Shown here one piece after another: positions 57,459-64,000 of a DNA stretch of 64,000 nucleotides; positions within the stretch are counted from its first letter, which is position 1, and each line of letters opens with the position of its first letter. The DNA is from Bacteroidales bacterium. GTDB lineage: Bacteria; Bacteroidota; Bacteroidia; Bacteroidales; Paludibacteraceae. The stretch covers positions 22,743 through 86,742 of the forward strand of contig SUWZ01000005.1 of assembly GCA_015061185.1 (NCBI GenBank), read 5' to 3'. A program made the position numbers and the translations under genes. The notes beneath the pieces are model-generated. The model did no database searches. It had not been told where the DNA came from and saw only the letters and a list, made by a program, of their open reading frames with translations.

Positions 57459-58538
57459 ATGAGTGAAGAAGTAAAATTAATGAAAGGAAACGAAGCCATT
57501 GCCCATGCAGCCATTCGTTGCGGTTGTGATGGTTACTTCGGTTATCCTATTACTCCTCAGTCGGAGGTGTTAGAGACCTTGATGGAAGTTGAACCTTGGA
57601 AAACAACCGGAATGGTCGTTTTACAAGCTGAAAGTGAAGTATCAGCCATTAACATGGTATATGGCGGTGCCGGTTCCGGAAAAAAAGTAATGACCTCATC
57701 ATCAAGTCCGGGAGTCTCATTAAAACAAGAGGGAGTATCCTATTTGGCAGGAGCAGAACTACCTGCTCTAATCGTGAATGTAATGCGCGGTGGACCGGGA
57801 TTGGGAACAATTCAACCAAGTCAGGCCGACTATTTCCAGACAGTAAAAGGAGGAGGACACGGAGATTATCGTTTAATAGCTTTGGCACCTGCTTCTGTTC
57901 AAGAAATGGCAGATTTTGTTGGATTGGCATTTGATTTGGCTTTTAAATATAGAAATCCGGCTATCATTTTGGCTGATGGAGTAATTGGACAAATGATGGA
58001 AAAGGTGGTTCTTCCGGATTTCAAACCAAGAAGAACAGATGAAGAGATTGAAAAAGAGTGTCCATGGGCAGCTGTAGGAAAACCTAAAAACAGAAAACCC
58101 AATATTATCACCTCTTTGGAGTTGCAACCAGATGCAATGGAACAAAACAACTTGAGATTTCAAGCAAAATATAAAGCCATTGAAGAGAATGAGGTTCGCT
58201 ACGAAGAGATAATGTGCGAAGATGCAGAATATTTATTGGTAGCTTTCGGCTCGTCCGCACGTATTTGTCAAAAGGCTTGCCAAATTGCACGTGAAAAGGG
58301 AATAAAATTGGGACTACTACGCCCAATCACTTTGTGGCCTTTCCCAACAAAAGCAATAGCAGAATATGCAAACAAAGTAAAAGCGATGTTGACGGTTGAG
58401 TTGAATGCCGGACAAATGGTTGAAGATGTTCGCTTGGCAGTGAATGGGAAGGTGCCGGTGGAACACTACGGACGTTTGGGAGGAATAGTATATACTCCGG
58501 ACGAAATTGTAGAAGCAGTAAAGAATAAATTGATGTAA
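57459..58538 (+). CDS. vorB: 2-oxoacid:ferredoxin oxidoreductase alpha subunit (VorB)
   Basis: A 359-residue alpha subunit annotated in this family as 3-methyl-2-oxobutanoate dehydrogenase subunit VorB. It has the pyrimidine-binding-domain sequence GNEAIAHAAIRCGCDGYFGYPITPQSE, then SSPGVSLKQEGVSYLAGAELPALIVNVMRGGPGLGTIQPSQADY, and a C-terminal transketolase-like domain. With the TPP subunit it decarboxylates branched-chain or 2-oxoglutarate-type acids to acyl-CoA and reduces ferredoxin. Which acid is used cannot be told from sequence. The complex is oxygen-sensitive in most anaerobes. Confidence 0.93.
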   Translation: MSEEVKLMKGNEAIAHAAIRCGCDGYFGYPITPQSEVLETLMEVEPWKTTGMVVLQAESEVSAINMVYGGAGSGKKVMTSSSSPGVSLKQEGVSYLAGAELPALIVNVMRGGPGLGTIQPSQADYFQTVKGGGHGDYRLIALAPASVQEMADFVGLAFDLAFKYRNPAIILADGVIGQMMEKVVLPDFKPRRTDEEIEKECPWAAVGKPKNRKPNIITSLELQPDAMEQNNLRFQAKYKAIEENEVRYEEIMCEDAEYLLVAFGSSARICQKACQIAREKGIKLGLLRPITLWPFPTKAIAEYANKVKAMLTVELNAGQMVEDVRLAVNGKVPVEHYGRLGGIVYTPDEIVEAVKNKLM

Positions 58539-58556
58539 TTTCAAAAAATCGACAAA

Positions 58557-59333
58557 ATGGCAATTGAGGATATAATCAAACCCGAAAATCTGGTTTACAA
58601 GAAACCTGATATTATGAACGATAACTCTATGCACTACTGCCCAGGTTGTAGTCATGGTGTAATTCATAAATTGATTGCAGAAGTTATCGAAGAGATGGGA
58701 CTTGTCGAAAATGCAATCGGAATCACCCCAGTAGGTTGTGCAGTATTTGCTTACAACTACATTGATATAGATTGGGAAGAGGCTGCCCACGGACGTGCTC
58801 CGGCAATGGCTACAGCTATCAAAAGACTTCGTCCTAACAAATTGGTTTTCACCTACCAAGGAGATGGAGATTTAGCTGCTATCGGAACAGCAGAAACTAT
58901 TCATGCTTGCAACCGTGGAGAAAGTATTGCAATTATCTTCGTAAATAATGGTATCTATGGTATGACCGGTGGTCAAATGGCTCCGACAACTTTAGAGGGA
59001 ATGAAAACAGCTACTTGCCCATACGGACGAGATGTAAAGTTGAATGGTTACCCTCTAAAAATAACCAACTTACTAAAGGAACTTGAGGGTATGCGCTACG
59101 TAACACGTCAAAGCGTACATACAGCTGCTGCAGTAAGAAAAACAAAAAAAGCTATCCGAAAAGCATTTGAAAATTGTATGGACGGGAAAGGTGGGGCAAA
59201 TATTGTAGAGGTTGTATCCACTTGTTCTTCCGGCTGGAAAATGACTCCGGAGAAATCTAATAAATGGATGGAAGAGAATATGTTCCCTGCTTATCCATTG
59301 GGTGACTTAAAAGATAAAGATGCTAACATCTAA
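58557..59333 (+). CDS. 2-oxoacid:ferredoxin oxidoreductase beta (TPP) subunit
   Basis: A 258-residue thiamine-pyrophosphate-binding subunit. The cluster-like YCPGCSHG at the start, the TPP motif TYQGDGDLAAIGTAETIHACNRGESIAIIFVNNGIYGMTGGQ with GDG and NN, and the end STCSSGWKM are typical for KorB/VorA-type proteins. It begins 18 bases after vorB and is followed 11 bases later by the gamma subunit gene. Confidence 0.93.
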   Translation: MAIEDIIKPENLVYKKPDIMNDNSMHYCPGCSHGVIHKLIAEVIEEMGLVENAIGITPVGCAVFAYNYIDIDWEEAAHGRAPAMATAIKRLRPNKLVFTYQGDGDLAAIGTAETIHACNRGESIAIIFVNNGIYGMTGGQMAPTTLEGMKTATCPYGRDVKLNGYPLKITNLLKELEGMRYVTRQSVHTAAAVRKTKKAIRKAFENCMDGKGGANIVEVVSTCSSGWKMTPEKSNKWMEENMFPAYPLGDLKDKDANI

Positions 59334-59344
59334 ATAAAAGAAAA

Positions 59345-59887
59345 ATGACAGAAGAAATTATCATTGCAGGTTTTGGTGGACAAGGCGTCCTTTCAATGGG
59401 AAAAATTCTTGCCTATTCCGGTTTAATGCAAGGAAAAGAGGTTTCTTGGATGCCGGCATACGGTCCGGAACAACGTGGTGGTACTGCCAACGTTACTGTA
59501 ATCCTAAGTGATGAGAAAATTAGTTCTCCTATTTTAAATCAATATGATACAGCTATTATTTTGAACCAACAATCGTTGGATAAGTTCGAAAAAGCTGTAA
59601 AACCGGGAGGAACTTTAATCTACGATCCATACGGTATCACATCAGAACCTACTCGTACAGATATTAATATCTACAAGATAAACGCAATGGATACTTCCAT
59701 TGAAATGAATGCTCCTAAGTCTTTCAACATGATTATCTTAGGCGGATTGCTTAAAATCAGACCAATTGTGGAATTGGAAAATGTATTGAAAGGCTTGAAA
59801 AAAACTTTGCCTGAAAGACATCATCATTTAATTCCAATGAATGAAGAGGCTTTGAAAAAGGGCATGGAAATAATCAGAGGTAAATAA
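59345..59887 (+). CDS. 2-oxoacid:ferredoxin oxidoreductase gamma subunit
   Basis: A 180-residue gamma subunit. The start EEIIIAGFGGQGVLSMGKILAYSG and SWMPAYGPEQRGGTANVTV are the family marks. Last of the four genes, giving a complete delta-alpha-beta-gamma set. A terminator lies 24 bases after the stop. Confidence 0.93.
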   Translation: MTEEIIIAGFGGQGVLSMGKILAYSGLMQGKEVSWMPAYGPEQRGGTANVTVILSDEKISSPILNQYDTAIILNQQSLDKFEKAVKPGGTLIYDPYGITSEPTRTDINIYKINAMDTSIEMNAPKSFNMIILGGLLKIRPIVELENVLKGLKKTLPERHHHLIPMNEEALKKGMEIIRGK

Positions 59888-59910
59888 TAAAACGATACTG
59901 AAATTTTGAT

Positions 59911-59949
59911 AGGGCGAATATCTGATTGAGGGTATTCGCCCTTAATTTT
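59911..59949 (+). terminator. Terminator of the oxidoreductase operon
   Basis: Arms AGGGCGAATATC (59911-59922) and GGTATTCGCCCT (59931-59942), with one mismatch, are followed by TAATTTT. Confidence 0.8.
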
Positions 59950-60100
59950 AGAATTGATTTGACTCTAATTGAAATACTTTAAAACCAAACCGATCCTACC
60001 TCACGATAGAATCGGTCAAAGAGAAAGGTGGAATTAAAATGAAAAAGTTATGTATTAAGAAATTATAACGAGTTTAATTTATGGATAATTTTGTCCACTA

Positions 60101-61399
60101 TTAAAAATTATATTGAACTTGCGCTTGAATTCGATTCGCATTTCCATCTGCTCCCGATTGATGCGTTAATCTACCATGTAGATATTCTACACCAACGCGT
60201 ACTGTTGGAATAATATCCCAGAAAAGATTAGCTACCAAATATTGGCCTCTTTTATACATTTGATCATAAATAATCTCATTATTTGAAGGGTCAACTTCTA
60301 CTTGACTATACAAAACAGAGCTGAAAAGGTTCGGCAAGAAATTATATTGAACACCAAAATACCAACCATAACAAGGTACTAGCTTCAAATTATTTTGCAC
60401 CTCCTTACTCGGAATCATATCTATAGATAAACCGGATAAATCTTGAATGTACTCAGAAATACCTTGACCTAATACCGTTTGATAATACAAAGTGAGCTTA
60501 TTGGAGAAGAAATGAGACGAACCACTTAATTGGATTCCCCACCCTAATTTGTCTTTATATTCGTTTTTTGTTACATCCAAATATCTTAAATCTCTGAACA
60601 ATCCGGTTAAACGAATGTGACTTCCTGATTTCCAAGAGTATTGAAAATACAAAGGTACATCCGGCACTCTTTGATTACATGCTGCTGTTGTTTGCGAATA
60701 ACTTGGATCAAAGTGAGGCATTTCTAAAGCCACAGCCATTTGCAAATGTTCATTAAAATCTGCCGTATATCTAATTTGAGTATTTCTTGTAAAAGTTTCT
60801 GCATTAGGACCTTGATAATCGATTGTTACAGGAGTTGATTCTAAGTCTTCCATCGTTGATGGAGCATAACCTGCCAAAATTCCTAAAAATCGAACATAAG
60901 CATCTTGTAACTGAAATGTTAAAGATGAACCTCTGAAATTTGCAGAAAAATAACCTTCCACAATACCCAATCGCTCTGTATCTAAAATCGCCTTGAATGA
61001 TAAGTTACTCGTACTCGCATCCATACGCAACTTTTGATTATCTTTCACCTCATCACCGGTAGGAATTTTTGATATTACAAAATCTGGAGAGTTGACAACA
61101 CCTTCAAAATCATACGAAGCTACCGCCTTTACATATCCTCCTACTCCAAAGTGAAATTTCCCATTTTTTGACGAGAAAATAATTCCGGGCTGATCCGGCG
61201 TGTTTCTTTCTAAGTTTCTTAAAGCATAAAATAATGCTCGAATAGTGTCATTATCCACCTCCTCAGAACCAAACATCAACACATCTTTATTCTCATAAGC
61301 CCAATCCATCTCTTCTGATTGTGAATACAACACACTGCTCGAAATCATTTGAGCAACCATTAGTAATACTAAACAAATAAATTTTTTTGAGATATTCAT
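60101..61399 (-). CDS. DcaP-like outer-membrane porin
   Basis: An outer-membrane protein of about 432 residues. The signal peptide (MNISKKFICLVLLMVAQMIS and on, cleaved near YSQ) is followed by a short helical piece and then beta strands (FHFGVGGYVKAVASYDFEGV, LTFQLQDAYVRFLGILAGY). It ends in NRIQAQVQYNF, with the terminal phenylalanine required by the BAM machine. The pattern fits the DcaP trimeric porins, which in other bacteria take up small charged molecules such as dicarboxylates; here the substrate is unknown. The frame extends eight codons to 61423, but the signal peptide fits 61399. Confidence 0.83.
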   Translation of the reverse strand: MNISKKFICLVLLMVAQMISSSVLYSQSEEMDWAYENKDVLMFGSEEVDNDTIRALFYALRNLERNTPDQPGIIFSSKNGKFHFGVGGYVKAVASYDFEGVVNSPDFVISKIPTGDEVKDNQKLRMDASTSNLSFKAILDTERLGIVEGYFSANFRGSSLTFQLQDAYVRFLGILAGYAPSTMEDLESTPVTIDYQGPNAETFTRNTQIRYTADFNEHLQMAVALEMPHFDPSYSQTTAACNQRVPDVPLYFQYSWKSGSHIRLTGLFRDLRYLDVTKNEYKDKLGWGIQLSGSSHFFSNKLTLYYQTVLGQGISEYIQDLSGLSIDMIPSKEVQNNLKLVPCYGWYFGVQYNFLPNLFSSVLYSQVEVDPSNNEIIYDQMYKRGQYLVANLFWDIIPTVRVGVEYLHGRLTHQSGADGNANRIQAQVQYNF

Positions 61400-61741
61400 T
61401 TTTTTTAATTTTTGATTAAACATAGTCTCTATTTATTGGTTAAGGTAACTTCAAAAAATCCACAAAATGAATTCACAAACCCTCTTTAAGATTATGATAC
61501 CTTGAATTTTACAATACCTTCCAATCATCCTAAAGAATTTTAAGAACTTACCTAATTTTAAAACTCGATTAGATTAACAACAATTCTCTGAAAAATGTTT
61601 GAATAGGGTTTTCTCATTTTTTCTTTTCTATTTGCAATATTTTTTCTTTCTTTGCGTCAATGACAATACATCAGACATGATTATTTTATAGAATATCAAA
61701 TAATTAGATGATATTATATAGTTTTTAATACAAAAGAAAAA

Positions 61742-61758
61742 TTTAGGTAGGTTCTATA
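61742..61758 (+). repeat. Dispersed TTCTATAAA motif, abutting repeat copy D
   Basis: TTTAGGTAGGTTCTATA, which runs directly into the repeat's AGAAGCTG end. Confidence 0.55.
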
Positions 61759-61907
61759 AGAAGCTGTTTAAATTTTATTTTAAAAAAAATTTAGAGTTTC
61801 ACTCTCTTATTTTCGGCTTCTTTGAGATTCTTTTTAACCTATTTTTATTCTCCTTTTTTGATAATAGTCCACTATTTTCTGCAAAAGAAGACTAAAAATA
61901 GATTTAA
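61759..61907 (+). repeat. Palindromic repeat, copy D (truncated)
   Basis: It matches copy A from its left end through the centre AATAGTCCACTATT and TTCTGCAAAAGAAGACTAAA, then breaks off after GATTTAA. The last ~45 bases of the right arm are missing; the sequence continues as GGTACCGAGACTGAGCG, unlike the repeat. Confidence 0.88.
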
Positions 61908-62079
61908 GGTACCGAGACTGAGCGAATAGAGCAAAATAAGTAAAATTTAGTTCAATAAATTCACCATTTATAATGTAAAAAGCATAAATACGCAGGCAAA
62001 AGCATCAGAAAAAAATTTTTACAACATAAAAATAAATAGCGTAATTTATAGAACTCTCATCAAAATTAAATAGGCAACA

Positions 62080-63801
62080 ATGAACAAAAAGATATTTCTT
62101 CCAATATTATTTCTGATTTTCTCGACACAGATTATGTTGAGCAATAATCAATCATCGCTTTATATCAAAAAAAACAATGGATCATATTGGGAGATTCCAC
62201 TGAATATCATAGATAGTTCTGTCGTTAATCAAAACCAACAGACCATCTATCTAAAAAACGACACAACAATCTGCATAAATACCAATGAAATAATATTAGG
62301 ACAATTTGTACCTCCAGAGCCACCCCAATTTAAAGTTTTTCATTTCAACAACAAGTTCAATTCTCAATTAACAACAGATGTTGATTGTATTTTGGAAAAT
62401 AGGATTTGGAGAGGAGCTGTAAGCACTATCGGTCACTACTTAGTACCCTCTTTTCAAATAGACCCGGGTATTAGTGTATGGTTAGATACTCTCCAAATAA
62501 AAAGTAAAATCACACCTATAAACTTTAAAGACACCCTCTATTTTACGCTGAAAGATTCAAATATTATTGTAATCGACACGATAAGCAATGGAAGAATATC
62601 CTACCTTCCAAAGAAGAGCCAAGTTGGCGTAGCCATCCATTTCCCTCTCGATACAGCTAAAATATGTCGAGTAGATATTTATACAGAGAATGGAGTAAAA
62701 ATCAAAAGTAAAGAGACATACGTTAAAGCCTTAATCAAGATTTCATCCAATGGAGTTTATGAGGAGTTTATAGATTCAACCTACATAAAAGGACGAGGCA
62801 ACACAACTTGGTCTTATAAGAAAAAACCATACCGATTAAAATTATACAACAAAGGAAAACCATTCGATTTAAAAAAAGGTAAAAATTGGGTTTTATTGGC
62901 CAATGCACTTGACCGTTCGCTGATGTGTAATGCAGTTTCAATGAAAATGGGACATATAATTGGAGTAAAATATACCAATAACATCATTCCTGTGGAATTG
63001 TATATAAACGACGAATACCTTGGCAATTATATGTTTACCGAAAAAATTGGCATTGCTAATAACAGTGTAGATATCGAAGAGACATCCGGAGCCTATCTAT
63101 TAGAATTAGACAGCTATTTCGATGAAGATTACAAAGGAAAGTCAGAGATTTGTTCGCTTCCTGTACAAGTAAAAGATCCCGATTTGAACGACTATAGTCC
63201 GGATTCTGCCCAACTATTGCTATCTCGCTACTTAAAAGATTTCAACGAATTTGAATATTCAATCATGAAAGATAGCGGAGAGGCATTTTTAAACTACATC
63301 GATTTAGAAAGTTTAATAAAATGGACATTTGTTTATGATCTTTCAATGAACCTGGAGGTTAATCATCCGAAAAGCCTTTTCCTATACAGACAAGACACAT
63401 TAGGAGCTCAGTTTGAAATGGGTCCTCTATGGGACTTCGACTATGCCTACTCGTATGAAACAGACTTGGACTATTTCAAGCAATACAAACAACCATTTAG
63501 CTGGGAACCGGTCAACGAATTAGGCTCAACCATATCTCATAGCGGAAGACATTTTTTTGGACAAATGATGAAAAACGAGTATTTTTTAAGACATTACAGC
63601 CAATTTTGCAAGGATTTTGAAGGGCGTCTTCCTGAATTAATCGATTTCATCGACACCTACTATCACTATTGTCAAGAATCGTTTAAACACGATGCAACAA
63701 TATGGCCGGAAAGAAAAAATTTAGACACCTATATTCCCAAACTCAAAGAATGGCTACCCAATAGGTATTACTATATATTGTCGAGATACTTCAAAAAGTG
63801 A
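62080..63801 (+). CDS. CotH kinase family protein
   Basis: A 573-residue exported protein. The signal peptide (about 1-20) is followed by a beta-rich region (to about 200). The CotH domain then begins, with IKGRGNTTWSYKKKPYRLKLY, WVLLANALDRSLM, YMFTEKIGI, AYLLELDSYFDED and GPLWDFDYAY. CotH proteins are atypical protein kinases in spores and appear in gut bacteria as secreted proteins, sometimes linked to cellulose-related or surface assemblies; the target here is unknown. No sorting domain is seen at the C-terminus. It is monocistronic, and the promoter is unclear. Confidence 0.9.
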   Translation: MNKKIFLPILFLIFSTQIMLSNNQSSLYIKKNNGSYWEIPLNIIDSSVVNQNQQTIYLKNDTTICINTNEIILGQFVPPEPPQFKVFHFNNKFNSQLTTDVDCILENRIWRGAVSTIGHYLVPSFQIDPGISVWLDTLQIKSKITPINFKDTLYFTLKDSNIIVIDTISNGRISYLPKKSQVGVAIHFPLDTAKICRVDIYTENGVKIKSKETYVKALIKISSNGVYEEFIDSTYIKGRGNTTWSYKKKPYRLKLYNKGKPFDLKKGKNWVLLANALDRSLMCNAVSMKMGHIIGVKYTNNIIPVELYINDEYLGNYMFTEKIGIANNSVDIEETSGAYLLELDSYFDEDYKGKSEICSLPVQVKDPDLNDYSPDSAQLLLSRYLKDFNEFEYSIMKDSGEAFLNYIDLESLIKWTFVYDLSMNLEVNHPKSLFLYRQDTLGAQFEMGPLWDFDYAYSYETDLDYFKQYKQPFSWEPVNELGSTISHSGRHFFGQMMKNEYFLRHYSQFCKDFEGRLPELIDFIDTYYHYCQESFKHDATIWPERKNLDTYIPKLKEWLPNRYYYILSRYFKK

Positions 63802-63812
63802 AGAATAAGGAA

Positions 63813-63846
63813 TTTTAGGTAAGCTCTATAAATTTACCGTTTATAA
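63813..63846 (+). repeat. Dispersed TTCTATAAA motif with trailing hairpin
   Basis: TTTTAGGTAAGCTCTATAAA is followed by TTTACCGTTTATAATAAA. TATAAA and TTTATA can pair. An inverted copy follows at 63899-63917. Confidence 0.5.
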
Positions 63847-63967
63847 TAAAAAAAATAAAAATCAAGGGCGAACTTTTCAGTACTTTTTGAATTTTTTATT
63901 TATAGAGTCCACCTTTAATTATTTTGAAGATTCCATTTAGAAACGCAAGATTTTTTTATAAGATATT

Positions 63968-64000
63968 ATGAAAAACACTGCGGGGGAAGCTATGCGGCGG
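63968..64000 (+). other. Possible start of a gene cut off by the window edge
   Basis: ATG opens a frame of 11 codons (MKNTAGEAMRR) that runs off the end. The last ~25 bases are much richer in G than the rest, so the stretch could also be the beginning of a different region. Too short to identify. Confidence 0.2.

Larger units (their letters stand above)
61400..62079. other. Intergenic region with repeat and motif copies
   Basis: About 680 bases between divergent genes. It holds a motif copy at 61742-61758 that abuts the truncated repeat copy D (61759-61907), a second unit at 61951-61975 (TTCAATAAATTCACCATTTA and on), and an inverted motif copy (62045-62061). A further degenerate motif is at 61540-61555. 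No open frame, RNA gene or good promoter box was seen. Confidence 0.6.

Noticed and set aside
58317..58859. 180-codon minus-strand frame opposite the oxidoreductase genes
   Set aside because: It lies across two well-supported genes and has no recognisable domain; it is a shadow frame.
22..64000. CRISPR arrays, rRNA genes, intact transposases or prophage genes
   Set aside because: None were seen. The regular repeats present are protein-coding LRRs, hairpins or the palindromic element, without the repeat-spacer pattern of a CRISPR array.

Overview
The window is a piece of a low-G+C chromosome from the Bacteroidota, most likely order Bacteroidales. Several things point there: promoter boxes of the Bacteroidota type (TAnnTTTG, once with a well-spaced upstream TTTG), type IX secretion markers (a DUF5103 'Plug' protein and a large protein with a CHU_C/type B sorting domain), a Rho with a long Asn/Gln-rich insert, a divergent tamB/tsaD pair, and a four-gene VorB-type 2-oxoacid:ferredoxin oxidoreductase operon that suggests anaerobic metabolism. 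Genus cannot be told from the sequence alone.

Layout. 0.2-2.9 kb: YgiQ-type radical SAM protein and a metallo-beta-lactamase-fold protein in one operon. 2.9-15.3 kb: TamB (minus) divergent from TsaD (plus), then minus-strand Plug protein, thioredoxin reductase, LolA-like carrier and FtsK, and the 3' remnant of a BspA-like leucine-rich-repeat gene. 15.6-26.9 kb: rho, two family 2 glycosyltransferases, a TPR protein, gyrA and clpC, with three copies of a ~190-bp palindromic repeat between them. 27.0-36.3 kb: a minus-strand type I restriction-modification operon (hsdM, DUF1016-wHTH nuclease-like gene, hsdS, GxxExxY gene, a 28-codon hsdR relic, a second DUF1016 gene, hsdR), visibly richer in G+C than its surroundings and the clearest accessory island. 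36.5-42 kb: SMP-30-like lipoprotein, tRNA-Arg(ACG), a SpoU methyltransferase, a GH9 glycosidase and LepA, all minus. 42.2-52.2 kb: TPR protein, secreted LRR protein, small lipoprotein, a 1367-residue type IX cargo protein, a 62-residue basic protein and CCA-adding enzyme. 52.7-56.8 kb: plus-strand operon of RlmD-type methyltransferase, membrane metallophosphoesterase, Nif3-like protein and coiled-coil/zinc-ribbon protein. 57.0-59.9 kb: 2-oxoacid:ferredoxin oxidoreductase operon with a good promoter and a terminator. 60.1-63.8 kb: DcaP-like porin (minus) and CotH-family protein (plus).

Most of the window is housekeeping. The parts worth a second look are the type I R-M island, which carries three extra nuclease-like genes, a duplicated hsdR start and in-frame palindromes inside both DUF1016 genes; the GxxExxY gene bracketed by two related hairpins; a dispersed ~190-bp full-length palindrome (a MITE-like element with at least five copies); and a short intergenic motif around TTCTATAAA that recurs at ten or more sites. 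No CRISPR array, rRNA, intact transposase or prophage was seen.
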